NCBI RefSeq assembly: GCF_003568845.1 | Contig: NZ_CP030126.1 | Location: 895,001-959,000 of the forward strand | Reading direction: 5' to 3' | Length of the DNA: 64,000 nucleotides | DNA from: Indioceanicola profundi | GTDB lineage: Bacteria > Pseudomonadota > Alphaproteobacteria > Azospirillales > Azospirillaceae | Shown here: piece by piece, positions 32,548 to 41,497 of the stretch | Position numbering within the stretch: position 1 is the stretch's first letter | Layout: the number at the start of each line of letters is the position of its first letter | Notes under the pieces: generated by a model | Told to the model about the DNA's origin: nothing | The model's database searches: none | The model's input: only the letters and a program-made list of their open reading frames with translations | Position numbers and translations under genes: made by a program

Positions 32548-32601
32548 CGGCTGCGGACGCGTACAGAAAAGAAGAAACTATCCAGGAAGGAACGCTCAGA
32601 C

Positions 32602-33381
32602 ATGCATCCGCTTTTCGACCTTACCGGCAAGGTGGCGCTGATCACCGGCTCCTCGCGGGGAATCGGCAAATCCATCGCCGAGGAATATGCGAAGGTTGGC
32701 GCCAAGGTGGTGATCTCGTCGCGCAAGCAGGATGCCTGCGACCGGGTGCGGGATGAGATCATTGCGGCTGGCGGCGAGGCCATCTCCGTCCCCTGCAACA
32801 TCGGCCGCAAGGAAGAGCTGGAGCGGTTGGTAGCTGCTACGATGGAGGCCTGGGGCCGGATCGACATCCTGGTCGCCAATGCCGCCATCAACCCGGTCTA
32901 CGGTCCGCTGGGCAGCGTCACGGATGAGGCCTGGGACAAGATCATGGGCACCAACCTGCGCAGCACCTGGCAGATCTGCAACATGGTGATGCCGCAGATG
33001 GCGGAGCGGAAGGACGGGTCCGTGATCGTGCTTTCCTCCATCGCCGGGGTGCGCGGCAATCCGGTAATCGGCGCCTATGGCGTGTCCAAGGCGGCGGAGG
33101 CGGCGCTGGTGAAGAATCTGGCGGTGGAGTACGGACGGTACAATGTGCGCGTCAACGCCGTCGCCCCCGGCATCATCGAGACGGATTTCGCCAAGGCCCT
33201 GACCGACAATCCGGATATCGCCAAAGCGGTGATGAGCCGGGCTCCGCTGGGCCGCTTCGGCAAGCCGGTGGAAATCGCCGGCGTCGCCCTGATGCTGGCG
33301 GGAGACGCAGGGCGCTTCGTCACCGGGCAGCTCATCATGGTGGATGGCGGCGCCACCATCGCCGACCCGACCGTGATCTGA
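32602..33381 (+). CDS. Short-chain dehydrogenase/reductase (SDR)
   Basis: 259 residues, classical SDR with TGSSRGIG, the NAAINP variant of NNAG, Ser in VLSSIAG and YGVSKAA for the Tyr/Lys pair, ending VTGQLIMVDGGATI. The Arg/Lys after the second strand (SSRKQ) suggests NADP. The gene lies 54 bases after the first SDR and 13 before the phosphotransferase. Beta-oxidation or 3-ketoacyl-type reduction is a plausible role given the acyl-CoA-linked neighbour, but unproven. Confidence 0.88.
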   Translation: MHPLFDLTGKVALITGSSRGIGKSIAEEYAKVGAKVVISSRKQDACDRVRDEIIAAGGEAISVPCNIGRKEELERLVAATMEAWGRIDILVANAAINPVYGPLGSVTDEAWDKIMGTNLRSTWQICNMVMPQMAERKDGSVIVLSSIAGVRGNPVIGAYGVSKAAEAALVKNLAVEYGRYNVRVNAVAPGIIETDFAKALTDNPDIAKAVMSRAPLGRFGKPVEIAGVALMLAGDAGRFVTGQLIMVDGGATIADPTVI

Positions 33382-33394
33382 AAGGGAAGCAGGG

Positions 33395-34447
33395 ATGAGC
33401 AGCGCCGTCCTGATCGACATCCTGGACCAGCACCGATTCGACCAGGGAGCCCTGGAAGCCTACCTATCTCGCCATCTGGAGGGCTTCCGCACGCCGGCTT
33501 CGATCCGCCAGTTCCAGGGCGGGCAGAGCAACCCGACCTTCCTGATCGAGGATGCGGCGGGGGCGAAATTCGTGCTCCGCAAGAAGCCGCCCGGCAAGCT
33601 GCTGCCCAGCGCCCATCTGGTGGAGCGGGAATATCAGGCCATGCGCGCCCTGGCCGGCACGCCGGCGCCGGTACCGAAAGCCCGGCTGCTGTGCGAGGAC
33701 GCGTCGGTCACCGGCACGGCCTTCTACGTCATGGATTTCATCGACGGCCGCGTCTTCGCGGACGTGACCCTGCCCGGCATGCGGCCGGCCGAGCGCGCCG
33801 CGATCTTCGACGCCATGAACGCCACTCTGGCGGCCCTGCACTCCGTGGACTGGAGGGCGGTGGGGCTGGAGGGGTTCGGCAAGCCGGAGAACTACATCGC
33901 CCGTCAGGTGGATCGCTGGTCGAAGCAGTATGTCGCGGCCAAGACGGATGAAATCCCGGCCATGGACAGGCTCATGGCCTGGCTGCCGGAGCACATCCCG
34001 GCGGGGAACGAGACCACCATCGCCCATGGCGACTACCGGCTGGGGAATCTGATGTTCCACAGCTCGGAGCCGCAGGTCGCCGCCATCCTGGACTGGGAGC
34101 TGGCGACGCTGGGCCACCCGCTGGGCGATCTCGCCTACAACTGCATGGCCTATCACCTGCCGGCCGGCGTCAAGGAGTTTCCCGGCCTGATGGGCATCGA
34201 CCTCAAGGCGGAGGGCATCCCGTCGGAGGATGAGTATCTGGACGCCTATTGCCGCCGCACCGGCCGTAGCGGCATTCCGGACTGGAACTTCTTCCTGGCC
34301 TTCAGCTTCTTCCGTATCGCCAGCATCTGCCAGGGCGTCTATGCCCGCGCCCTGGCCGGCAATGCCGCCGACAGGCGGGCGCAACGTTATGGCCAGGTCG
34401 CGCAGGCAACGGCGGAGATCGGCTGGAGCCTGGCCCAGAAGAGCTGA
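33395..34447 (+). CDS. Phosphotransferase family protein (ACAD10/11-like kinase domain)
   Basis: 350 residues, aminoglycoside-phosphotransferase fold. Glycine-rich start FQGGQSNPTF, KFVLRKKPPGKLLPSAH, the catalytic loop IAHGDYRLGN and metal-binding ILDWELATLGHPLGDLAY. Such proteins are typically found with acyl-CoA dehydrogenases, where they phosphorylate 4-hydroxyacyl-CoA intermediates in ACAD10/11-like pathways. Here the neighbours are two SDRs rather than a dehydrogenase flavoprotein. Function therefore inferred only at family level. Confidence 0.85.
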   Translation: MSSAVLIDILDQHRFDQGALEAYLSRHLEGFRTPASIRQFQGGQSNPTFLIEDAAGAKFVLRKKPPGKLLPSAHLVEREYQAMRALAGTPAPVPKARLLCEDASVTGTAFYVMDFIDGRVFADVTLPGMRPAERAAIFDAMNATLAALHSVDWRAVGLEGFGKPENYIARQVDRWSKQYVAAKTDEIPAMDRLMAWLPEHIPAGNETTIAHGDYRLGNLMFHSSEPQVAAILDWELATLGHPLGDLAYNCMAYHLPAGVKEFPGLMGIDLKAEGIPSEDEYLDAYCRRTGRSGIPDWNFFLAFSFFRIASICQGVYARALAGNAADRRAQRYGQVAQATAEIGWSLAQKS

Positions 34448-34583
34448 GCGCCACGGCGCTTCGCGGGGCTCAGGGCGGGGAGACGGCTGGGGCCGACCCT
34501 CCCGCCCGATTGCCACATCCGGCCATGTGGGGTAAGGACGGGGACCGGCCCCGGGCCATGCTCCACGAAGACCAGATTGATCG

Positions 34584-35651
34584 ATGTTTTCACTGCCCCG
34601 CGCCATGAGAATGGTGGCGGCTGCCCTTCTGCTCGCGGCTCTCGCCGCCTGCGGGAAGCATCCGACACCGGCGCCATTGCCCCAGCTTGCAACCAGGACC
34701 CCGGAAATCATCCAGGACTCCGGGACGGGGCGCCGGAAGACGACCCTGTCCGTCCTGATCTACAATGTCGCGGGTCTGCCCTGGCCGGTGCGATGGGGTC
34801 GGGGCTGGGCGTTGGACCGCATCGGCGACGATCTGCGCCGGTTGCAGCTTGAGGGCAGAGCGCCGGACCTCCTGCTCCTACAAGAGGCGTTCACGTCGCA
34901 GGCCGGCCATATCGGCATTCGGGGGCTCTATCCCAACTGGGTGCGGGGACCCAAGGCGGGCGACGACTTGACCATCGAAACCCCGCTGCAGAATCCTGAG
35001 TTCATGGCCGGTCGCCGGTTCTGGAAGGGGGAGGGAATCGGCAAGCTCGTGTCCAGCGGCCTCTATATCTACAGCAACTACCCGATCCAGGCTGTCGAGA
35101 TGACGCCGTTCGGCCGGAACAGTTGCGCCGGCTATGACTGTCTGGCGAACAAGGGCGTGATGATGGCGACCATCGCCATTCCTGGCGTGCCCGAACCGAT
35201 CCAGGTGATGAACACGCACCTGAATGCGAGAGGGGCTTCCCGCGTCCCCATCGACCGGACCCACAAAGCCCACGCCCGCCAGCTCGATGAGATCCACATC
35301 TTCCTGGGCCGGCATCTCCGTCCGGACTGGCCCTTTATCTATGGCGGGGATTTCAACACCCGGGGCTCCGACCTGCGCTATGCGCGCAAGACCATGAACG
35401 TGCCTGGCACCGTTGTCCGCTACTACTGCACCGTCATCACCACGGATTGCGATGTCCGCATGTCCTGGGACGGGGACGCGCCATGGCTGGACACGCAGGA
35501 CCTTCAGGGCTTCGCAGATGGCGTCGGCGTCCATGTGCGCCCGGTGCGGGTGGAGGCGATGTTCGATGTACCGTTTGACGGGGAAAAGCTGTCCGACCAT
35601 GACGGCTACCTGGTCACCTACGAACTGTCGTGGGACGCCGCCGGGCCCTGA
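34584..35651 (+). CDS. Endonuclease/exonuclease/phosphatase-family lipoprotein
   Basis: 355 residues. Lipoprotein signal with lipobox ALAAC at about 18-22. The EEP fold motifs are in place: LLLQEAF, MNTHLNARG, IYGGDFNTRG and KLSDHDGYLVTYE, matching secreted neutral sphingomyelinase-type or DNase-like phosphodiesterases. Cell-surface or periplasmic hydrolase, substrate unknown. The stop abuts the convergent lrp stop with no base between. Start could also be the ATG at 34605. Confidence 0.78.
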   Translation: MFSLPRAMRMVAAALLLAALAACGKHPTPAPLPQLATRTPEIIQDSGTGRRKTTLSVLIYNVAGLPWPVRWGRGWALDRIGDDLRRLQLEGRAPDLLLLQEAFTSQAGHIGIRGLYPNWVRGPKAGDDLTIETPLQNPEFMAGRRFWKGEGIGKLVSSGLYIYSNYPIQAVEMTPFGRNSCAGYDCLANKGVMMATIAIPGVPEPIQVMNTHLNARGASRVPIDRTHKAHARQLDEIHIFLGRHLRPDWPFIYGGDFNTRGSDLRYARKTMNVPGTVVRYYCTVITTDCDVRMSWDGDAPWLDTQDLQGFADGVGVHVRPVRVEAMFDVPFDGEKLSDHDGYLVTYELSWDAAGP

Positions 35652-36134
35652 TCAGCCCTCATCCGAAAAGATCGGCAGGGGGGCCAGCTCACGGACGGGG
35701 CGGAGCACGATGTTGCTGGTGACGCGGGAGACGCCGAGCTCCCCGTCATCGATCCAGCCCTGGGTCAGCGCCTGATAGGCGTCCACGTCCGGACAGACCA
35801 GCTTGGCGATGTAGTCGAACTCTCCGCTGACTTCAAAGCACTCCACCACCTCCGGCGTATCGGCAAGGCGGCGTTCGAAGATCTGGCGATGGGCCTGGCC
35901 CTGCCGCTCCATGGCGATCTGGGCCAGCACAGTGATGCAGGATTGAAGCTTCCGCAGGTCCAACATGGCCTGATAGCGGAGGATCAGCCCGTCCCGCTCC
36001 AGCCGCCGCACACGCTCAAGGCAGGGACGGGGTGACAGGCCCACCCGTTCGGACAGGGCCTGATTGGTGATCCGGCCGTCCTGCTGAAGTTCCTTCAGGA
36101 TCCGGATATCGATCTGGTCGAGCTTTCGCCGCAT
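35652..36134 (-). CDS. Lrp/AsnC-family transcriptional regulator
   Basis: 160 residues. N-terminal helix-turn-helix (ILKELQQDGRITNQALSERVGLSPRPCLERVRRLE) and C-terminal RAM ligand domain (VVECFEVSGEFDYIAKLVCPD). Located at the end of an operon with the arginine-deaminating enzyme and ornithine aminotransferase, it is probably the local arginine- or ornithine-responsive activator, as with AsnC/Lrp relatives (inference). The longer in-frame extension upstream lacks a plausible start; the ATG at 36134 begins MRRKLDQIDIRIL. Confidence 0.9.
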   Translation of the reverse strand: MRRKLDQIDIRILKELQQDGRITNQALSERVGLSPRPCLERVRRLERDGLILRYQAMLDLRKLQSCITVLAQIAMERQGQAHRQIFERRLADTPEVVECFEVSGEFDYIAKLVCPDVDAYQALTQGWIDDGELGVSRVTSNIVLRPVRELAPLPIFSDEG

Positions 36135-36222
36135 GGGCGGGACACTAGCACGAAGGAGGCTTCGGGCACACGAAATGGACGGCGGAAGCCTTCCGCCGTC
36201 CTTCGCCTGCCCGTGCAACCGG

Positions 36223-37140
36223 TCAGTCGCCGGCCTCCGCCAGTTCAAGCTGCGCGGCCCGTGCTCCACGCTTGGAATGACGGTCCAGGCGCAGGACAAG
36301 GCACCAAGCGGAGCCTCCGGACATGCCAAAGCTGCGGATCGGCACCTCATGGGTCGTGTAGCCGTGCTCCGCCACCATGGACCTCATGCGCTGTGACGCC
36401 TCGGCCAGCACGATATCGTCGCCCAGATTGACGGCGTTGCAGGCCAGCTTCTCCGCATCCTCCATTGGAACCTCAATCAGGTTCTCGTCGCCGACGATCT
36501 CCCGGATCAGGCCCTGTCCCTGACGGCTGAAGGCGCAGGGCACCCACATCACATGGCCGCGGGACAGCGGGTTCAGGCAGGTGTCCATGTGGTAGAAGCG
36601 CGGGTCAACCAGTTCCAGCGGCACGACCTGCTCCCCGAACAGCTCCGCCACCACCGGCGCTGCCTCCCGGTCTGAGCGGAAGCCGTAGCCGAGGAAGAAG
36701 GTCTCCCGATTGATGTCGTGCACGCAATCCCCGGCTCCCTCCAGATGCACCCCGGCGGGCATGTCATGCACCTCCGTCAGGATGCCGCGGGCGGCCAGTT
36801 GATCGAAGGCCTTCCGGAACAGGGGCGTTTCGCCCTGCCGCTCCGGAAAGCGGAAGGTGGCGTTCAGGGCCTTGCCGTCCAGGATGACGGCGGCATTGGC
36901 GGTGAACACCATGTCCGGCAGACCGTCGGCCGGCGGCACCAGCTCGATGGCGGCGCCGAGCTGTTCCAGCTTATGGCGCAGGAGCGACCAGCCGTCGGCG
37001 GAGCGGCCCGTCAGCTCGTCGCGCCGGCTGTTCCAGTCGTCGGGATGCATCCAAGGATTGATGCTGTAGCTGACTTCGAAATAGTCGGGCGCGCACATCA
37101 TGATGCGGGCGCGCGGGGCGGCGTGCCTTGTGTCTGCCAT
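36223..37140 (-). CDS. Arginine dihydrolase / dimethylargininase-like amidohydrolase
   Basis: 305 residues, pentein fold. N-terminal SYSINPWMHPDDW (Asn28) and DMVFTANAAV (Asn82), acidic VHLEGAGDCVHD, HMDTCLNPL and the C-terminal nucleophile in GGSAWCLV. The NPWM plus FTAN pair is the pattern of ArgZ/AgrE arginine dihydrolases, which convert arginine to ornithine, CO2 and two ammonia; dimethylarginine hydrolases (DDAH) are the alternative and lack NPWM as I recall. The downstream product ornithine is the substrate of the adjacent ornithine aminotransferase, supporting the arginine reading. Same strand, 57-base gap from that gene. Confidence 0.7.
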   Translation of the reverse strand: MADTRHAAPRARIMMCAPDYFEVSYSINPWMHPDDWNSRRDELTGRSADGWSLLRHKLEQLGAAIELVPPADGLPDMVFTANAAVILDGKALNATFRFPERQGETPLFRKAFDQLAARGILTEVHDMPAGVHLEGAGDCVHDINRETFFLGYGFRSDREAAPVVAELFGEQVVPLELVDPRFYHMDTCLNPLSRGHVMWVPCAFSRQGQGLIREIVGDENLIEVPMEDAEKLACNAVNLGDDIVLAEASQRMRSMVAEHGYTTHEVPIRSFGMSGGSAWCLVLRLDRHSKRGARAAQLELAEAGD

Positions 37141-37196
37141 GGTCCCTCCTGGGGCTCAGCCTTCGTCTGGTGTCGTGTCTTTGTTGGTTGGGCGCC

Positions 37197-38441
37197 CTAG
37201 GCGGGCACCTTTGCATCCGCCAGGAAGAGGGCGCTCAGCGTCTCCTCGAAGCGGTTGATCGCCCAGTCCAGCTCCTCTGCCGAAATGACCAGGGGCGGAG
37301 CGAAGCGGATGACGGTGTCGTGGGTTTCCTTCGAGAGGACGCCGTTGCGCATCAGCGCCTCGCAGACCGACCGCGCGGTGGCGAGGGTCGGGTTGATCTC
37401 TACCCCGACCCAGAGGCCGCGGCCGCGCACGCCGGCGATCAGCGGGGAGTTGATGGCGGACAGCCGCGTCATCATGTGCGCGCCCAGTTCCGCGGAACGC
37501 TCCACCAGCTTCTCGTCGGCAATGGTATTCAGCGCTTCCAGCCCCACGGCGGCGGCCAACGGGTTGCCGCCGAAAGTGGAGCCGTGGTTGCCCGGCACGA
37601 ACTGGGAGATCACATCCCGGCGCGCCACGAAGGCGGAAACCGGCAGCACCCCGCCGCCCAGCGCCTTGCCGAGGCAGAGGCCGTCCGGGCGGATATCCTC
37701 ATGCTGATAGGCGAACCATTTGCCGGTGCGGCCAAGGCCGGACTGGATTTCGTCCAGGATCATCAGGACATTCTGTCGGTCGCAGATTTCGCGGACCCGG
37801 CGCAGATAGCCCGTCGGCGGAACGACAATCCCAGCCTCGCCCTGGATGGGCTCGATCAGGATCGCGGCAGTATCGGGCGTGATGGCAGCTTCGAGCGCGT
37901 CGGCATCGCCATAATCCACCAGCCGAAATCCGGGGGCGAAGGGGCCGAAGCCGTCCTGATACTCCGCCTCGCTGGAGAAGCCGACAATGGTGGTGGTGCG
38001 GCCATGGAAGTTGCCCCTGGCGACAATGATCTCCGCCCGGCCCTCAGGGATGTTCTTGACCCGGTAGCCCCACCGGCGGGCGGCTTTGATCGCGGTTTCC
38101 ACCGCTTCCGCCCCGGTGTTCATCGGGCAGGCGCCGTCGAGCCCGGTCAGCTCGCACAGCTTCGCCAGGAATGGACCCAGCCGATCAGTATGGAAGGCGC
38201 GGGAAACAACGGCGACCTTGGCGGCCTGCTCCGTCAGGGCGTGCAGAATGCGCGGATGGGAATGGCCGAGATTAACGGCCGAATAGGCGCTCATCATGTC
38301 CAGGTAGCGGGTGCCGTCGGCATCCCACATCCACACGCCTTCGGCGCGGCTGATCACCACTGGGAGCGGCTTGTAGTTCCGGGCGCACCAGCGCTCTTCC
38401 ACCGCAATCGCATCGGCCACGACGTTCGCGCGCATGTCCAT
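37197..38441 (-). CDS. rocD: Ornithine aminotransferase
   Basis: 414 residues, class III aminotransferase. Substrate-binding NYKPLPVVISRAEGVWMWD, PLP-binding NTGAEAVE, LIEPIQGEAGI, DEIQSGLGRTGKW and the Schiff-base lysine in CLGKALGGG, with HGSTFGGNPLA; this is the ornithine aminotransferase signature rather than acetylornithine. Converts ornithine plus 2-oxoglutarate to glutamate semialdehyde, which spontaneously forms pyrroline-5-carboxylate. A GGGGGGATC site precedes ATG 38441. First gene of the unit rocD-arginine dihydrolase-lrp. Confidence 0.9.
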   Translation of the reverse strand: MDMRANVVADAIAVEERWCARNYKPLPVVISRAEGVWMWDADGTRYLDMMSAYSAVNLGHSHPRILHALTEQAAKVAVVSRAFHTDRLGPFLAKLCELTGLDGACPMNTGAEAVETAIKAARRWGYRVKNIPEGRAEIIVARGNFHGRTTTIVGFSSEAEYQDGFGPFAPGFRLVDYGDADALEAAITPDTAAILIEPIQGEAGIVVPPTGYLRRVREICDRQNVLMILDEIQSGLGRTGKWFAYQHEDIRPDGLCLGKALGGGVLPVSAFVARRDVISQFVPGNHGSTFGGNPLAAAVGLEALNTIADEKLVERSAELGAHMMTRLSAINSPLIAGVRGRGLWVGVEINPTLATARSVCEALMRNGVLSKETHDTVIRFAPPLVISAEELDWAINRFEETLSALFLADAKVPA

Positions 38442-38770
38442 GTGATCCCCCCGTTCCGACCCTTGTTCAGGCTCCATTATTTCGAGTCTGGCACGGAGCA
38501 GGCAGCCGAAACGGCCGAAGAGGAGGGCATGGCCGACAGAAAGCGGTCCTGAACGGTACGCGGCTCAGCCGAACCGGACAGGCTGAGCCCGCTGCGGGCT
38601 CATCCGATTGCGCGGCGGGGCAGGCAAGATTTCCTTAACCCTGGGGCCGCTTAGGTGGAGGGGTTATTCATATCGGTGCAACGATCCCCGGATGACGTGG
38701 GGCACCGACGGCCCTATCATGGCATCGCGCGCCAGCAGAGTTGCCGGACGTAGCGGATTCAGGACGGCGG
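38442..38770. promoter_or_regulatory. Gap between rocD and the murein-hydrolase activator, with a 9-bp palindrome
   Basis: 329 bases between divergent genes. At 38584-38602 lies TGAGCCCGC-T-GCGGGCTCA, a perfect dyad that could be an operator or a short terminator. No gene recognised in it. Confidence 0.4.
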
Positions 38771-40078
38771 ATGGGCAGGATTCCGGACCAGGGTATAAGG
38801 CGGAGACGGCGGGGAAATGGCGAACGCCATCCTGGACGCTTCCCTGTCCCCGGTCCGTTTGTCATGGCGGTGGCCCTGGCTGCCGGCATCCATTCGATGA
38901 GCGTCGCCAACGCTGCTCCAGCTGTCGATACGCAGGACCGGCTCCGCCAAGTTGAGCGGGATCTTCAGGCCGGGGAGAAGGAAAGGGCCAAGCTGGACGC
39001 CAGGGCCGAGGCGCTGGAGCAGGAACTCGCGGAACTGCGCGCATCCCTGATTTCCGCCGCCGCGGAGGCCCGCGCCAAGGGAGAGGAGCTGGACCGGCTG
39101 GAGACCGAGCTGGCCCGGCTTGACGCGGACGAGGCGGCGCGCAGTGCCCGGATCGAAGCGGACCGCGCCGCCCTGGCAGAGCTGCTGGCGGCCCTGCAAC
39201 GCCTGTCCCGCATGCCGCCGGAAGCGATGATCGCGCGGCCGGAACCGCCATCCCGAACACTGAAGAGCGCGCTGCTTCTGCGCGCCGCGGTGCCGCAACT
39301 GAAGGAGCGGGCGGACGCGCTTGCGGCGGAACTGGAACAGTTGGCCAGTCTGCGCACGGAACTGGCTGCACAGCGGGAAGAGGTGGCCGCGGCCGCGGCG
39401 GCATTGGACCGCAGGCATGCGGAGACGGCCAAGCTGGCCGCGCGGCGCGAGGAACTGTACAGAAGCACCGACAGTGAGCGGCAGGCCCTGTCCACCCGGC
39501 TCGCGGCGCTGGCCGGGCAAGCGGGCGATCTGAAGGAACTGATCGACAAGGTCGAGGCGGAGCGGCGTGCCGCCGCCGAGCGGCAGCGCGCCGAAGAGGC
39601 TGCGCGGCAAGCCCAGGCGCAGGCCGAGCGGGAACGCCGGGCAAAAGAACGCGCCGAGGCGATGAAACGTGCCCCCGGAATGTCCAAATCCGGAGGAATG
39701 ATCCTGCCCGTGGGCGGAGACGTCGTGACGCGCTATGGCGAGCAGGACAGATTCGGGGTGACCAGCCGCGGCCTTACGCTGAAGGGACGCGCTGGCGCGG
39801 ATGTCGTCGCCCCGCTGGAGGGATCGGTGATGTTTGCCGGACCTTTCAAGGGCTACGGGCTTATCTTGATCCTGGAACATGCCGGTGGATATCATTCCCT
39901 GCTGGCAGGTCTGGGGCGGATCGATGGTCAGGTGGGTCAGCATGTGCTGGCGGGGGAACCCCTGGGAGCGCTGTCATCGGACGGCACGCCCACCATGTAT
40001 TTCGAATTGCGGCGGGGTGGTCAGCCGATCAACCCCATGCACGGTGTCTCGTCCTCCGACGGCAAAGGGCAAAGTTGA
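38771..40078 (+). CDS. Murein hydrolase activator, EnvC-like (degenerate LytM domain)
   Basis: 435 residues. Signal-like N terminus, a long coiled-coil (about 60-300) and a C-terminal LytM (M23) domain. The metal ligands are missing: the HxxxD region reads SRGLTLKGR and the HxH region reads MYFELR. That matches EnvC-like activators that open amidases at the division site instead of cutting peptidoglycan themselves. The tail RRGGQPINPM is typical of M23. The start is uncertain (ATG 38771 or 38864). The stop lies two bases before the ctpA ATG, in the usual envC-ctpA order. Confidence 0.85.
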   Translation: MGRIPDQGIRRRRRGNGERHPGRFPVPGPFVMAVALAAGIHSMSVANAAPAVDTQDRLRQVERDLQAGEKERAKLDARAEALEQELAELRASLISAAAEARAKGEELDRLETELARLDADEAARSARIEADRAALAELLAALQRLSRMPPEAMIARPEPPSRTLKSALLLRAAVPQLKERADALAAELEQLASLRTELAAQREEVAAAAAALDRRHAETAKLAARREELYRSTDSERQALSTRLAALAGQAGDLKELIDKVEAERRAAAERQRAEEAARQAQAQAERERRAKERAEAMKRAPGMSKSGGMILPVGGDVVTRYGEQDRFGVTSRGLTLKGRAGADVVAPLEGSVMFAGPFKGYGLILILEHAGGYHSLLAGLGRIDGQVGQHVLAGEPLGALSSDGTPTMYFELRRGGQPINPMHGVSSSDGKGQS

Positions 40079-40079
40079 T

Positions 40080-41483
40080 ATGAAGAAGCTCCTCTCATCG
40101 GTCGCAACGGTCTCGCTGCTCATGCTTGCTCCGGCCTGCGCCGGCGCGCAGGGCAAGCAGGCGGTCCAGTCAGACACCTACAAGCAGCTTGACCTGTTCG
40201 CCGACGTGTTCGAGCGCGTACGCTCCGAGTATGTCGAGCAGGTCACGGACGAGGAGCTGATCGAGGCGGCCATCTCCGGCATGCTGACCTCGCTGGACCC
40301 GCATTCCAGCTTCCTGAACAAGGACAGCTTCCAGGATATGCAGGTGCAGACCCGCGGCGAGTTCGGCGGGCTGGGCATCGAGGTCACGACGGAGGAGGGG
40401 GTCGTCCGCGTCGTTTCCCCCATTGATGATACCCCGGCCTACCGGGCCGGCGTCCTGCCGGGCGACTACATCGTCGCCATCGATGACGAGAGCATCGTCG
40501 GCCTGCCGCTGAACGAGGCGGTGGAGAAGATGCGCGGTCCCGTCGGCACCAGCATCAAGGTCACCATCCGCCGTCCCGAGGTGCAGGAGCCGATCGACTA
40601 CAATCTGACCCGCGCCGTGGTGAAGGTGCAGTCCGTCCGCTATCGCGTGGAAGCCGGGAACGTCGGCTATATCCGCATTTCGAGCTTCAACGAGCAGACC
40701 CAGCCCGGCCTGGAAAAGGCCATCGCGAAGCTGGAGGAGGATCTGGGGGATGATCTGGTCGGCTATGTGCTGGACCTTCGCAATAATCCCGGCGGCCTGC
40801 TGAACGAGGCGATCAGCGTCTCCGATACCTTCCTGGAGCGCGGCGAGATCGTCTCCACCCGCGGGCGGGACAGCGCCGACAGTGAGCGCGCCAATGCCAA
40901 GCCGGGTGACCTCGCGAAAGGCAAGCCTGTCGTCGTTCTGATCAATGGCGGCTCCGCCTCCGCGTCGGAGATCGTGGCCGGGGCGTTGCAGGACCATCGC
41001 CGCGCCATCGTTCTGGGTACCCAGAGCTTCGGCAAGGGGTCGGTCCAGACGATCATTCCGCTACAGGGCAACGGCGCCATGCGGCTGACCACGGCGCGCT
41101 ACTACACGCCGTCCGGCCGGTCCATCCAGCAGCTCGGCATCACCCCGGACATCGAGGTGCATCCGGCCAAGCTGGAAGAGATCGCCGAGGGGCAGCGCCG
41201 CCGCGAAGCAGACCTCCGCCATTCCCTGAGCAATCCGGAGCGGCAGGGGACGCCGCCCGCGCAGGGCGAAGTTCAGCCGCAAACGCAGACTCCCGCTCCC
41301 GGCCCGACTTCCGAGGTGCAGCCGCCAGCTCCGACGGGCGGTGAGGTGGAAGCGCCAGCGGCGCCCGAGGCGACGACCGCCCAGGGGCAGCCCAACGAGC
41401 CGCCCTTCGACTACCAGCTGGCGCGTGCCGTGGACCTGCTGCGCGGGGTCAGCCTGTTCGCGCAGGCGAAGCCGCTGAACTGA
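40080..41483 (+). CDS. ctpA: Carboxyl-terminal processing protease (S41)
   Basis: 467 residues. Signal peptide (about 1-22), PDZ domain (GEFGGLGIEVTTEEG ... GVLPGDYIVAIDDESI), then the S41 catalytic core with LDLRNNPGGLLNEA, GGSASASEIVAGAL (290-303, nucleophile Ser) and FGKGSVQ (general-base Lys). The C terminus is a low-complexity Pro/Gln-rich tail after residue 385. Cleaves periplasmic substrates at their C termini, possibly tail-specific regulation of peptidoglycan hydrolases. Follows the EnvC-like gene without a gap. Confidence 0.93.
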   Translation: MKKLLSSVATVSLLMLAPACAGAQGKQAVQSDTYKQLDLFADVFERVRSEYVEQVTDEELIEAAISGMLTSLDPHSSFLNKDSFQDMQVQTRGEFGGLGIEVTTEEGVVRVVSPIDDTPAYRAGVLPGDYIVAIDDESIVGLPLNEAVEKMRGPVGTSIKVTIRRPEVQEPIDYNLTRAVVKVQSVRYRVEAGNVGYIRISSFNEQTQPGLEKAIAKLEEDLGDDLVGYVLDLRNNPGGLLNEAISVSDTFLERGEIVSTRGRDSADSERANAKPGDLAKGKPVVVLINGGSASASEIVAGALQDHRRAIVLGTQSFGKGSVQTIIPLQGNGAMRLTTARYYTPSGRSIQQLGITPDIEVHPAKLEEIAEGQRRREADLRHSLSNPERQGTPPAQGEVQPQTQTPAPGPTSEVQPPAPTGGEVEAPAAPEATTAQGQPNEPPFDYQLARAVDLLRGVSLFAQAKPLN

Positions 41484-41497
41484 TATCGGTCTGAGAA

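Noticed and set aside
38959-39700. Minus-strand Ser/Ala/Arg-rich frames opposite the EnvC-like coiled coil
   Set aside because: Mirror of the repetitive Ala/Glu/Arg coiled-coil codons.
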